DNA of 46,474 bases from Nonomuraea sp. MG754425 (GTDB lineage: Bacteria > Actinomycetota > Actinomycetes > Streptosporangiales > Streptosporangiaceae): positions 1-46,474 of the forward strand of contig NZ_SSXE01000064.1 of assembly GCF_021699195.1 (NCBI RefSeq), written 5' to 3'. A program made the translations under genes and the position numbers. Within the stretch, counting starts at the first letter, position 1; each line of letters begins with the position of its first letter. The notes below the pieces were generated by a model, which was not told where the DNA came from, made no database searches, and was given only the letters and a program-made list of their open reading frames with translations. Below, piece after piece: positions 16,616 to 24,747 of the stretch.

Positions 16616-17146
16616 ATGGGCGAGGCCACCGGCGGGATCGACGCCATCGACAGGATCATCGAGCAGTGGCGTCGCGAGCGCCCCGATCTCGACCTGTCGG
16701 CCATGGGCGTCTTCGGCCGGCTCGCCCAGCTCACCCGGCTGATGATGCCCCAGGTCGACCGGGTCTTCACCAAGCGCGGCCTGCGGCAGGGCGAGTTTGA
16801 CGTGCTGGCCGCGCTGCGCCGGGCCGGGCCGCCGTACACGCTGATCCCGTCGGAGCTGTCCGACGTGCTGATGATGTCGCGGGCCGGCATGACCAACCGG
16901 CTCGACCGGCTGGAGGCCGCCGGTCTCGTCGAGCGCAGCCTCGACCCGGCCGACCGGCGCAGCTTCCGCGTCAGGCTGACCGAGCAGGGCCTGCGGGTCA
17001 TCGACGATACGCTCACCGAGCACGCCGCCAACCTCGCCCGCCTGGCCGCCCCGCTCACCCCCGAGGACGTCGAGACGCTCTCCCTGCTCATGCGCAAGCT
17101 GGCCGGCGGCCCCTTGGGCGACCGCGGGGACGCCGACGCCCCATGA
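16616..17146 (+). CDS. MarR-family transcriptional regulator
   Basis: A 176-aa winged-helix regulator. N-terminal helices are followed by the wHTH (~60-125): LRQGEFDVLAALRRAGPPYTLIPSELSDVLMMSRAGMTNRLDRLEAAGLVERSLDPADRRSFRVRLT, including the DxRS wing typical of MarR proteins. A C-terminal dimerisation helix follows. A TAGGAT hexamer lies 9 nt before the ATG, so a leaderless transcript is possible. No obvious divergently transcribed target is present; the adjacent STAS gene follows 22 nt later and may be co-transcribed. Confidence 0.9.
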   Translation: MGEATGGIDAIDRIIEQWRRERPDLDLSAMGVFGRLAQLTRLMMPQVDRVFTKRGLRQGEFDVLAALRRAGPPYTLIPSELSDVLMMSRAGMTNRLDRLEAAGLVERSLDPADRRSFRVRLTEQGLRVIDDTLTEHAANLARLAAPLTPEDVETLSLLMRKLAGGPLGDRGDADAP

Positions 17147-17168
17147 GCCGGAAAAATGACGATCACCT

Positions 17169-17639
17169 GTGAAAACGACGCTGAGCGGGCAGGGAACCCG
17201 TGTGGGCGACAGCGGTTTGACCATCGAGACGATCAGGCACCTCCACTGCACGGTCATGCGCGCCAGCGGCGTTCTCGATCATGCGGGACGGGTCAGGTTC
17301 AGCGCTCGCATCAACGCCGTGTGGGACTGGTCGCCGGGTCCGATCCTCGTGTTCGACCTGGCCGAGCTGGAGTTCTTCGACTCGTCCGTCATCGGCGTGC
17401 TGGCGATGGCCATGCAGCGCATGGAAGAGGAGGGCAGCGGCCGGATCATCGTGATCCGTCCGTCCGACCACCTGCTGTCGGCGCTGCGGCTGACGGACCT
17501 GCTGACGCACGTGGAGCTGCGTGACACCGTCGAGGAGACGGTGGCGGAGCTGATACTGCGGCCGGGAGAGCGCGCCGCCACCGAGCCGGACGTACTCTCA
17601 CCCCCTCCCGCGCCGGACGTCTCGGGTCACAGCCCGTAG
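17169..17639 (+). CDS. STAS-domain anti-sigma factor antagonist
   Basis: A 156-aa SpoIIAA/RsbV-like protein. The STAS domain (~18-125) contains LVFDLAELEFFDSSVIGVL, with the DSS motif (71-73) that supplies the phosphorylatable Ser used by anti-sigma kinases. A ~30-residue Pro-rich tail follows. The GTG start sits 22 nt after the MarR stop. No anti-sigma kinase gene is nearby, so its partner is encoded elsewhere. The gene end overlaps the convergent oxidoreductase gene by 13 nt. Confidence 0.88.
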   Translation: MKTTLSGQGTRVGDSGLTIETIRHLHCTVMRASGVLDHAGRVRFSARINAVWDWSPGPILVFDLAELEFFDSSVIGVLAMAMQRMEEEGSGRIIVIRPSDHLLSALRLTDLLTHVELRDTVEETVAELILRPGERAATEPDVLSPPPAPDVSGHSP

Positions 17640-19033
17640 GTCTCCAGCAGCCGCAGCCAGATCTCGCTCACCGTCGGGAACGACGGCACCGCGTGCCAGA
17701 GCCGGTCGAGCGGCACCTCGGCGGTCACCGCGATGGTGGCGGCGTGCAGCAGCTCGGCCGCGCCCGGCCCGGCGAACGTGACGCCGAGCAGCACCTTCCT
17801 GTCCTCGTCCACGATGGCCCTGGCCTTGCCGCGGTAGCCCTCGCCCAGCAGGTACGCCCCCGCGACCGCCGCCATGTCGTAGTCGACGACCCGGATCCGG
17901 AAGCCGTCCGCGCGTGCCATCGCCTCGGTGCGGCCGACCGCGCAGACCTGCGGGTCGGTGAAGACGACCTGCGGCGCGCCGTAGCCGTCGGCGAGGTCGC
18001 GCATGGCGGGCAGCTCGTCGCCCCGCGCCCGCGCGGCGATCACGTCGCCGCAGATCCTGGCCTGGTACTTGCCCATGTGCGTCAGGAGCGCCCGCCCGTT
18101 GACGTCGCCCACGGCGTACAACCAGCCGTCCGCGACCCCGGTGGCCCGCATGCTGTCGTCCACCGGAACCGTCGCGCCGTCGGGCAGGCCCACCGTGTCC
18201 AGCCCGAGGTCGCGGGTCGCGGGGTGGCGGCCGGTCGCCACCAGCAGTTCGTCCGCCTCCAGCGGCGGCCCCTCCGCCAGGTGCACGGTCACCTTGCCGC
18301 CGGGCTCGGGACGTTCGACCCGGACCGCCTCGGTGTGGGTGCGCACGTCGATGCCCTGCTCGGCGAACGACTCGGCGAGCAGTTCGCCCGCGAACGGCTC
18401 CATGCGGTTGAGCAGCCCGCCGCCGCGCACCAGCATCGTGGTCTGCCGCGCGCCCAGCCCGTGCATGGCCTGCGCCATCTCGCAGGCGACCACGCCGCCG
18501 CCGATCACGGCCAGCCGGCCGGGGATCGAGGTGGCCGCCGTCACCTCGTGGCTGGTCCAGGGGGCCGCCTCGGCCAGACCGGGGGTCTTCGGCACGGCGG
18601 CGGTGCTGCCGGTGGCGATCACGACGGCCTGACGGGCGGTTAGCACGCGCTCGTCGCCGGTCTCGGTCGTGACGCGGACCCGCCTGGGCCCGTCGAGCCG
18701 GCCCCGGCCGCGGACGAACTCGGCCGGGACGCTGCGCACCCACTCCACCTGGCCGGAGTCGTCGTAATCGGACACGGTCCGGTCGCGCCGGGCGAGCACC
18801 GCGGTCACGTCGATGGGCCCGAGCGAGAGCCCGGGGACCCGCGCCACCTCGCCCGCCAGATCGATCGGCCGCAGCAGCGCCTTGCTCGGCACGCACGCCC
18901 AGTAGGCGCACTCGCCGCCGGCCAGCCGCTCCTCGACGATCGCCGCCGTCAGGCCGCCCCGTACGGCCCGGTCGGCGACGTTCTCGCCCGCGGGCCCCGC
19001 GCCGATCACGATCACATCGAACTCGTCAGCCAC
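17627..19033 (-). CDS. Class I flavin disulfide oxidoreductase (NAD(P)H/FAD)
   Basis: A 468-aa cytoplasmic flavoprotein of the lipoamide dehydrogenase/mercuric reductase superfamily. The FAD-binding VIVIGAGPAGENVA is near the N-terminus, the redox motif is GGECAYWACVPSKALLRP (C-x4-C), the NAD-binding motif is RLAVIGGGVVACEMAQ, and the second FAD motif is GWLYAVGDVNG. The C-terminal dimer interface has HAVPSFPTVSE. The redox motif differs from the classic CLNVGC but keeps both Cys, as in an actinobacterial subfamily of unassigned substrate. The GTG at 19033 is chosen because GGAGG lies five nt upstream; a longer frame to 19123 lacks a good site. It is convergent with, and overlaps by 13 nt, the STAS gene. 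Confidence 0.9.
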   Translation of the reverse strand: MADEFDVIVIGAGPAGENVADRAVRGGLTAAIVEERLAGGECAYWACVPSKALLRPIDLAGEVARVPGLSLGPIDVTAVLARRDRTVSDYDDSGQVEWVRSVPAEFVRGRGRLDGPRRVRVTTETGDERVLTARQAVVIATGSTAAVPKTPGLAEAAPWTSHEVTAATSIPGRLAVIGGGVVACEMAQAMHGLGARQTTMLVRGGGLLNRMEPFAGELLAESFAEQGIDVRTHTEAVRVERPEPGGKVTVHLAEGPPLEADELLVATGRHPATRDLGLDTVGLPDGATVPVDDSMRATGVADGWLYAVGDVNGRALLTHMGKYQARICGDVIAARARGDELPAMRDLADGYGAPQVVFTDPQVCAVGRTEAMARADGFRIRVVDYDMAAVAGAYLLGEGYRGKARAIVDEDRKVLLGVTFAGPGAAELLHAATIAVTAEVPLDRLWHAVPSFPTVSEIWLRLLETYGL

Positions 19034-19161
19034 CCCTGCCTCCACAACCACTCTGTCCGGCTCTCCATGCGATGCTTTCACGCCCGGCCCCCTGGGCGTC
19101 GTTCGCCATGGCGTACCGCGCACGTCGCGGCGCGTTAACCCGAGAGTCGTAGCGTGCCCGC

Positions 19162-20271
19162 ATGACTGATCGTCACCCCACCTCGGTGCCCTTCCGGCAG
19201 CGTACGGAGGGCTATCACACGTTCCGGATCCCGGCGGCCGTGGTGACCGGGGCCGGTACGGTGCTGGCCTTCGCGGAGGGGCGGCGGGGTTCGGCCGCCG
19301 ACTCCGGGCACATCGACCTGGTGCTCAAGCGGTCGTCCGACGGCGGCCGGACGTGGGACGAGGCGCGGGTGGTGGCGACGGAGCCGGGCCGCGGCACGGC
19401 CGGGAACCCGGCCCCCATGGTGCTGGACGACGGCAGGATCGTGCTGGTCTTCGTCCGGCAGGGCGCGGCGGCCACGGAGGCGAAGATCCGGCGCGGCCAG
19501 GTCGAGCCGGCCGCGGGACGCCGGGTGTTCGTGCAGGTCAGCGCAGACGACGGGGTCACCTGGTCGGAGGCGCGCGAGATCACCGGGAGCGTGAAACGGC
19601 CGGAGTGGCGCTGGTACGCGACCACCCCGGGGCACGCGCTCGTGCTGCGTCAGGGCGCGCACGCCGGACGTCTCGTCGTGCCCGCCAACCACTCGCTGCC
19701 GCCCACCGGCCAGGACGACGGGACCGAGGGCAGGTACAACGGCGGCCACGCGCTGCTGAGCGACGACGACGGCCAGAACTGGCGGATCGGATACGTGGAC
19801 GACAACCCCGACGGGTACGTCAACGTGAACGAGAGCACCGCCGCCGAACTGCCCGGCGGTCGCCTCTACGTCAACACCCGCACCGACTCCACCGCCCCCG
19901 GCACCCGGGCCGACGCCTGCTCCTCCGACGGCGGGCAGAGCCTGGAGTTGCCGTTCCGGCCGCAGGCCGGGCTGGCCGGGCCGGTGGTGGAGGGCAGCGT
20001 GTTGTGGTGCGAAGGGCCGGACGTGCTGCTGTTCTCCGGCCCGGCGGCCCCCGACGCGCGGGCGCTGATGACCGTGCGCGCCAGCGACGACCACGGCGTC
20101 ACGTGGCGGGTGGCGCACACGGTGTCGGGCCTGCCCGCCGCCTACTCCGACCTGGTGCGAGTGGACGCCGACACCGTGGGGCTGCTGTTCGAGACGGGCG
20201 ACTTCGGGCCGTACGAGAGCATCGCCTTCCGCCGCATCCCGGTCTCCGAGCTGGCCGCGTCCACCGGGTAG
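19162..20271 (+). CDS. Sialidase-like GH33 protein, no export signal
   Basis: A 369-aa six-bladed propeller of the exo-alpha-sialidase family. The FRIP arginine motif (YHTFRIPAAV) is near the N-terminus, followed by several Asp boxes: SSDGGRTW, SADDGVTW, SDDDGQNW and ASDDHGVTW. PEWRWYATTPGHAL and an NESTAAEL glutamate match active-site strands. There is no signal peptide or membrane segment, so it should be cytoplasmic unless exported by an unusual route. The ATG at 19162 has no strong ribosome-binding site; a TAGCGT hexamer 7 nt upstream suggests a leaderless mRNA. The end is 4 nt from the convergent CheR-PAS gene. The natural substrate could be sialic acid or a KDO-like sugar. Confidence 0.88.
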   Translation: MTDRHPTSVPFRQRTEGYHTFRIPAAVVTGAGTVLAFAEGRRGSAADSGHIDLVLKRSSDGGRTWDEARVVATEPGRGTAGNPAPMVLDDGRIVLVFVRQGAAATEAKIRRGQVEPAAGRRVFVQVSADDGVTWSEAREITGSVKRPEWRWYATTPGHALVLRQGAHAGRLVVPANHSLPPTGQDDGTEGRYNGGHALLSDDDGQNWRIGYVDDNPDGYVNVNESTAAELPGGRLYVNTRTDSTAPGTRADACSSDGGQSLELPFRPQAGLAGPVVEGSVLWCEGPDVLLFSGPAAPDARALMTVRASDDHGVTWRVAHTVSGLPAAYSDLVRVDADTVGLLFETGDFGPYESIAFRRIPVSELAASTG

Positions 20272-20275
20272 CCGG

Positions 20276-22144
20276 TCACCGCTCGGCGGCCGTGTCGGGG
20301 TTGAGCACGTTGAGCACCATGATCAGGCCGTGTACGACGTCGTCCTCGGTGCGCAGGTGCGACAGGTGCACGGTCAGCGGGGCCGGCCGGCCCCGGCGGT
20401 TCACCGCGTCGAGCACCAGCCCCTCCACCTCCTCCAGCGGGTTGGAGCCGTCGGCGAGCGCGGCGCGCAGGCGCGGGAGGAGCAGATCGAGGGGCAGGCC
20501 GATGTCGAGCCCGGTGAGCGTCTCGCCCACGGCCTCGTCGGCGCGCACCCCCCACAGCTCCTCGGCCCCGGGGCTCCAGACCACCACGCGCAGGTCGTCG
20601 TCGAGCACCACCACGGCGTCGCCGAGGCTGCGCACCACCGAGGAGACGAACCTGTTGACCTCGTCCAGTTCGATCGTGCGGGCCGTCAGGGCGTCGTTGA
20701 TGTGCTGGAGCTCGTCGTTGGTGGACTGGAGCTCCTCGTTCATCGTCTCCAGTTCCTCGTTGGTGGACTGGAGTTCCTCGTTGGTGGTCTCGAGCTCCTC
20801 GTTGGTGGACTGGAGTTCCTCGTTGGTCGTCTCCAGCTCCTCGTTGAGCGACTGCAGCTCCTCGTAGGCCTGTTCGAGCTGGTTGTTGGCCTGTTCGAGT
20901 TCGTCCCTGAGCTTGCGGTAGCGGGTGACGTCGTAGAAGTGGATGCCCATCCCGACCAGGTTGCCCGAGGCCAGCAGCGGGACGACCGACACGTCGAAGA
21001 CGCCGGCCCCCGCCGAGCCGACGCGGTGCCAGACCACCTCCTGCAGCTCGACCGGGCGCAGGTCGTGGCGGGCCTGCTCGATGACCGAGCGCAGCTCCAC
21101 GGGACGGTAGGAGACCTCGAGGTCCTGGAAGGGTCGGCCGACGTCGCGCGGGTTGAGGTTGAACAGGGCCTCGGCCTTGGAGTTGGCCAGCGCCAGGTTG
21201 CCCGACACGTCCACGACGATCTGGGCCACGGGGCCGGAGGCCAGCGCCACGGACGCCAGCGTCGGCAGGCGCGAGGCCAGGTCGGCGGCGGCGCCGGTGA
21301 CCGACCACGGCGCGCGGTGGTTGTGGCCGGCGGTCCTGATCTTCCTGAACAGCCGCATGCGCAGGTCCACCGGCTCGAACTTGTCGCTGTGGTTGAGCAG
21401 CATCTCCGCCTTGCCCAGGAAGAGGAACCCGGGGTCGGACAGCGCGAAGTGGAAGCGCCGGATGATGTTGAGCTGCATCTCCGTGTTGAAGTACATCAGC
21501 GTGTTGCGGGCCAGCAGCAGGTCGACGCGGGAGATCGGCGCGTCGTGGGTGAGGTCGTTGCGCCCGAAGATGAGCTGGCGGCGCATGTCGCGGCGGAAGG
21601 TGAAACCGTTCTCCACCGGCTCGAAGTAGGTCTCGCGCAGGTCGATCGGCAGGTCGGCGAGCGAGCGGTCGGTGTAGGCGCCGGCCCTGGCGACCTGGAG
21701 CGCCTTCTCGTCGAGGTCGGTGCCGTAGATCTTCACCCGGTCGCGGAAGGCGTCGATGCCGAGCTCCTCGGCCAGCACCATGGCGACCGTGTACGCCTCC
21801 TCGCCGGTGGCGCAGCCGGCGCTCCAGACCCGGATGGGCTGGCCGGCCGGCTTCTGGTCGAGCAGCGCGGGGATGACCAGCTCGCGCAGGCGCTGCCAGG
21901 CGGCGGCGTCCCTGAAGAAGCCGGTGACGTTGATCAACAGGCTGTCGAAGAGCCGGGTGAACTCCTCCGGCTCGAATTCGAGCAGATCACGGTATTCGCC
22001 GTAGTCGTGCAGCTTCAGCGCCTCAAGCCGGCGGGCGATCCGCCGGATCAGGGTGTTGCGCTTGTATCCCGTGAAGTCGAACCCGCGTGTCTCCTTGAGG
22101 AGCAGGAGGAGATCGTCGAATTCACGCTCTTCCTGTGTCGTCAC
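20276..22144 (-). CDS. CheR methyltransferase-PAS-coiled coil-PAS signalling protein
   Basis: A 622-aa cytoplasmic protein. The N-terminal all-helical CheR domain and SAM-dependent methyltransferase domain (~1-275) carry RVWSAGCATGEEAYTVAM and the LLARNTLMYFN region. A PAS domain (~305-420), a long coiled coil of near-exact heptads (NEELQST/NEELETT) and a second PAS domain (~515-615) follow. Such CheR-PAS proteins usually also carry an N-terminal CheB domain; here it is absent, and no methyl-accepting receptor, CheA or CheW gene is nearby. Methylation of a non-chemotaxis target, or loss of catalysis with retained sensing, are both possible. The ATG at 22144 is the natural start of the CheR fold. 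Confidence 0.9.
   Translation of the reverse strand: MTTQEEREFDDLLLLLKETRGFDFTGYKRNTLIRRIARRLEALKLHDYGEYRDLLEFEPEEFTRLFDSLLINVTGFFRDAAAWQRLRELVIPALLDQKPAGQPIRVWSAGCATGEEAYTVAMVLAEELGIDAFRDRVKIYGTDLDEKALQVARAGAYTDRSLADLPIDLRETYFEPVENGFTFRRDMRRQLIFGRNDLTHDAPISRVDLLLARNTLMYFNTEMQLNIIRRFHFALSDPGFLFLGKAEMLLNHSDKFEPVDLRMRLFRKIRTAGHNHRAPWSVTGAAADLASRLPTLASVALASGPVAQIVVDVSGNLALANSKAEALFNLNPRDVGRPFQDLEVSYRPVELRSVIEQARHDLRPVELQEVVWHRVGSAGAGVFDVSVVPLLASGNLVGMGIHFYDVTRYRKLRDELEQANNQLEQAYEELQSLNEELETTNEELQSTNEELETTNEELQSTNEELETMNEELQSTNDELQHINDALTARTIELDEVNRFVSSVVRSLGDAVVVLDDDLRVVVWSPGAEELWGVRADEAVGETLTGLDIGLPLDLLLPRLRAALADGSNPLEEVEGLVLDAVNRRGRPAPLTVHLSHLRTEDDVVHGLIMVLNVLNPDTAAER
20705..20865 (-). repeat. 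Heptad-coding tandem repeat in CheR-PAS
   Basis: About seven 21-nt units encode alternating NEELQST and NEELETT heptads. This is a parallel coiled coil like those linking sensor and output domains. The repeat is coding, not a separate element. Confidence 0.85.
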
Positions 22145-22172
22145 AACGGCAGCCTACGCCGGTCCGGCCTGC

Positions 22173-22194
22173 TCACCCGCGCATCCGCGGGTGA
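22173..22194 (-). terminator. Hairpin between STAS-like and CheR-PAS genes
   Basis: A perfect 9-bp stem, TCACCCGCG / CGCGGGTGA, with a CATC loop lies downstream of the minus-strand STAS-like gene and upstream of the CheR-PAS start. Confidence 0.55.
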
Positions 22195-22255
22195 TCGCCG
22201 TGACCGATGCCCGATCGCAGCATGCGAATGATGTTCGGGGCCGCCGCCGGCGGGG

Positions 22256-23011
22256 TCAGGGAGCGGCCGGCGGCACCGGCTCGTCGCGGGTCAGGATCGA
22301 GCGTGCTTCCGACAGGCTGTGGCGCAGGGCCAGCAGGCTGTCGTCGCAGCGGCGGCGGGCGCTGAGCAGCCGGGTGCGGGCCTCGGTGGTGCGGGTGAGC
22401 CGGTCGTTGAGCGCCTGCTGCTGGTTCAGGGCCCGCTCGCGGAGCGTGCGCGAGCGGTAGATGGCCGTCGGCAGCCCGCTCGTGTCGGGCTCGGCCTGCG
22501 GCGCGGGCGGGTGGGGCGCCGGCCCGGACGGGTCGGCCGGCGACGTCCGGCGACGCGAGCGGTGCCGTTCCTTGCCCCCGGCGTGCGCGCGTGGCACGGC
22601 CCGCAGGCGCGGCAGGTGCCGGCGGCCGACGGACGGCTCGTCGGTCCGGTACTCCTCGACGCCGGCGGCGGCCAGCGCCTCGGGCATGCTGGCGAACACC
22701 GGGATCGGCTCCGTGGAGCGCTCGGCCATCAGCGCGACGAGCCGGTGCAGCGACGGCCGCGGCTCGGCCAGCGCCAGGTGGCCGCCCGACCCGCGGAGCG
22801 CGCGGTGGGTCCTGGCGAGCAGTTCGAGCCCGTTCAGGTCGCAGAACCACAGGTCGCCCGCCGCCACCACCACCCGTTTCACGGGGGTCTGCGGCAGCGG
22901 GTCGAGGAAGGCCGCCAGCACGGGTTTCGTGGTCGAGTCGAGCTCTCCCGTGAGCGCGATCACCAGGGTGGTGTCGTCGATCGGGACGAGGCGTACCGAC
23001 AGTTGCATCAT
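22256..23011 (-). CDS. STAS-like protein lacking the phospho-acceptor Ser, with helical tail
   Basis: A 251-aa protein. The N-terminal STAS fold (~3-110) is clear (LVIALTGELDSTTKP, then VVVAAGDLWFCDLNGLELL), but the usual D-S-S-G loop is D58-L59-N60-G61, so there is no Ser or Thr to phosphorylate. A basic/Pro-rich linker (~135-175) leads to a helical, coiled-coil-like C-terminus (RALNQQQALNDRLTRTTEART). The start ATGATG at 23011 is preceded by AGAGGGGG. It lies upstream of CheR-PAS on the same strand, with a hairpin between. It could be a constitutively active or non-switchable antagonist, or a scaffold. Confidence 0.8.
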   Translation of the reverse strand: MMQLSVRLVPIDDTTLVIALTGELDSTTKPVLAAFLDPLPQTPVKRVVVAAGDLWFCDLNGLELLARTHRALRGSGGHLALAEPRPSLHRLVALMAERSTEPIPVFASMPEALAAAGVEEYRTDEPSVGRRHLPRLRAVPRAHAGGKERHRSRRRTSPADPSGPAPHPPAPQAEPDTSGLPTAIYRSRTLRERALNQQQALNDRLTRTTEARTRLLSARRRCDDSLLALRHSLSEARSILTRDEPVPPAAP

Positions 23012-23124
23012 GGCGAGCCCCCTCTTTCTGGCCGAGGCGCGTTCGGGTGGGGCCGCGCCCGGCAGATTTCCAGCTCGGACCCATCCTCGCGCCTCGTCGC
23101 GCAAAGGGCCAGGCGATTCGGCAT

Positions 23125-24666
23125 TCAGGCAGGCCCCGGATCGACGAGCGGATTGGGCAGGGTGGTCCAGCGGTCGCCGGGCGGGGCGTCGTCCAGGCGC
23201 GCGAGCAGGTGCGCCTTGGCCGGGAGGCGCTCGCCGAGGAGGGCGGCCCGGTCGGCGCGTACGTCCGGGGTGTCCGGCAGCGTCTCGGACGTGTGCCGGG
23301 CGGCGGCGGCCACGATCGCCCAGAGCCGGGACTCCACGGCGCGCTCGCGCCGCCCGAAGACGGCGACCAGGCTGCCGAACGTGGTGCCGACCAGCGAGCC
23401 GAACAGCTTGGCGCGCAGCACCGCCGGGTCGTCGTCGAGCAGCCTGGCGCTCACCGGCGGCGGCTCGATGCCGTTGCGGGCCAGCCGGGCGGGGCTGATC
23501 CGCACGTCGGCCAGGTCGCGGTAGACCAGCCGGGACGGCAGCCCGTCCGGGCCGAGCACGACCAGCAGGTTCTGCCCGTGCGCCTCCAGGGCCACGCCGA
23601 GCGCCAGCATCCCCAGCGTGCCCGTCAGGGCCAGGCGGGCGAAGACGGCCAGCCAGGCGGCCGGGTCGCGGGCCGTCGCGAGGGTGACCGCCGCGACGGG
23701 CAGCACCGTCCCCGGCGGCGTGGGCTCGCGGAGCAGGACCGACAGGTCGGCGCTGGGCGCGCCGCCTGTCGCGCCGGCGGCCCCGGCCAGGTAGCGGGCG
23801 ATGCGCAGCGCCCCGCCGCACCGCGCGGCCACGGTGGTGAGCAGGGCCGACAGCGGGACGCAGTCGCGTACCGAGCCGGGGGAGATGTCGCGGACCCCCG
23901 AGGTCATCCGCGTGGTGAACGCCGTCTTCAGGTGCGGGCCGCCGTCGAGCGGGGCGAGCGTGCGCACGGACATGAGCGGGCGGGCCGGGACGACCCCCGT
24001 GGCGTACGGGCGCAGGCCGAGCGCGGGCAGCACGTGCCGGGTCTGCCACGGGTGCACGGGCAGCAGCAGCCGGTCGCCGTCCACGAGGGAGCCCGGCCAC
24101 GGGCCCGACACGAGGCACTCGCGCAGCGGCAGCGCCAGCAGGTCGAGGGCGACGGTGGGGCGGTGCTCGGGCATGTACGCGAGCTGCTCGGCCACGGAGA
24201 CGCCCGGCCGGTTGCGGCACCCCGGGTGATAGGGATGGCCGTCCACCACGCTCTGCTCGTGCTCCTCCGGGGTGGCGGCCGGGCGAGGGGAGGCGCCGGC
24301 GCGTGACAACGCCAGCGAGGCCACGCTGTTGTCGAGGTCGGAGACCAGGCGCCCGGTGCCGGGCAGGCCGAGGTCGGCCAGCAGCCTGGCCGGGTGGGCG
24401 CGGGGCCGGCCGTCCAGCCACAGGACGGGCTCCTCGCCGAGGTCGTACGGCCGGCGCTCCCGTCCGGTCAGCTCGCGCCCGCCGGGCAGCAGCACGCGGG
24501 ACGGCCCGGCGGCGGTCAGGCCGGGCAGCGGCTCGTACAGCAGGCCCCGCCACAGGCGTCCGAGGACGGCGGCCCGCGCGCCGGGGAGCGCCGCCTCGTA
24601 GCGGGCGCGGAGATCGGGCCGCACGCGGCTCAGCTCGGCGGCGAACTCCGCCTCTGCACGCCTCAT
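23125..24666 (-). CDS. IucA/IucC-family NIS synthetase (1)
   Basis: A 513-aa ATP-dependent siderophore-type synthetase that joins carboxylates such as citrate to amines or alcohols. Family landmarks are HPYHPGCRNRPGVS, PVHPWQ, MSVRTLAP, LKTAFTTRMTSGVRD (the K-x6-T-S-x-x-R carboxylate/ATP segment), EAHGQNLLVVL and RDLADVR. The C-terminal LPAKAHLLARLDD and LPNPL are typical. The ATG at 24666 is chosen for AAAGGTGA five nt upstream; a GTG at 24675 lies inside that site. It is divergent from a second synthetase 81 nt away. The box TTCCCGGTAA sits 12 nt upstream of its start. The subtype (A, B or C) cannot be assigned by eye. Confidence 0.92.
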   Translation of the reverse strand: MRRAEAEFAAELSRVRPDLRARYEAALPGARAAVLGRLWRGLLYEPLPGLTAAGPSRVLLPGGRELTGRERRPYDLGEEPVLWLDGRPRAHPARLLADLGLPGTGRLVSDLDNSVASLALSRAGASPRPAATPEEHEQSVVDGHPYHPGCRNRPGVSVAEQLAYMPEHRPTVALDLLALPLRECLVSGPWPGSLVDGDRLLLPVHPWQTRHVLPALGLRPYATGVVPARPLMSVRTLAPLDGGPHLKTAFTTRMTSGVRDISPGSVRDCVPLSALLTTVAARCGGALRIARYLAGAAGATGGAPSADLSVLLREPTPPGTVLPVAAVTLATARDPAAWLAVFARLALTGTLGMLALGVALEAHGQNLLVVLGPDGLPSRLVYRDLADVRISPARLARNGIEPPPVSARLLDDDPAVLRAKLFGSLVGTTFGSLVAVFGRRERAVESRLWAIVAAAARHTSETLPDTPDVRADRAALLGERLPAKAHLLARLDDAPPGDRWTTLPNPLVDPGPA

Positions 24667-24747
24667 ACGACTCACCTTTCCCGGTAACCAGCCTGATAGC
24701 TACGCTGTGGGCACCAAGGGGGGCCGACGGGTAGGAGTAGGGTCGCC
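24667..24747. promoter_or_regulatory. 81-nt divergent promoter of the NIS synthetases, with TTCCCGGTAA box
   Basis: This compact region between divergent synthetases holds TTCCCGGTAA at 24678-24687, close to TTACCGGTAA upstream of the PfkB gene. No DmdR/IdeR iron box (TTAGGTTAGGCTAACC-type) is visible, unusual for siderophore genes. TAGCTATCAG on the minus strand may contain a -10. Confidence 0.5.

Noticed and set aside
20276..22144. CheR domain as evidence for a chemotaxis system
   Set aside because: No receptor, CheA, CheW, CheY or flagellar gene appears in the window.
20330..22231. 633-codon plus-strand frame opposite CheR-PAS
   Set aside because: Antisense shadow of CheR-PAS; its repeats merely mirror the NEELQST heptads.
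24667..24747. DmdR/IdeR iron box in the NIS synthetase promoter
   Set aside because: I looked for a TTAGGTTAGGCTAACC-type palindrome and found no acceptable match.
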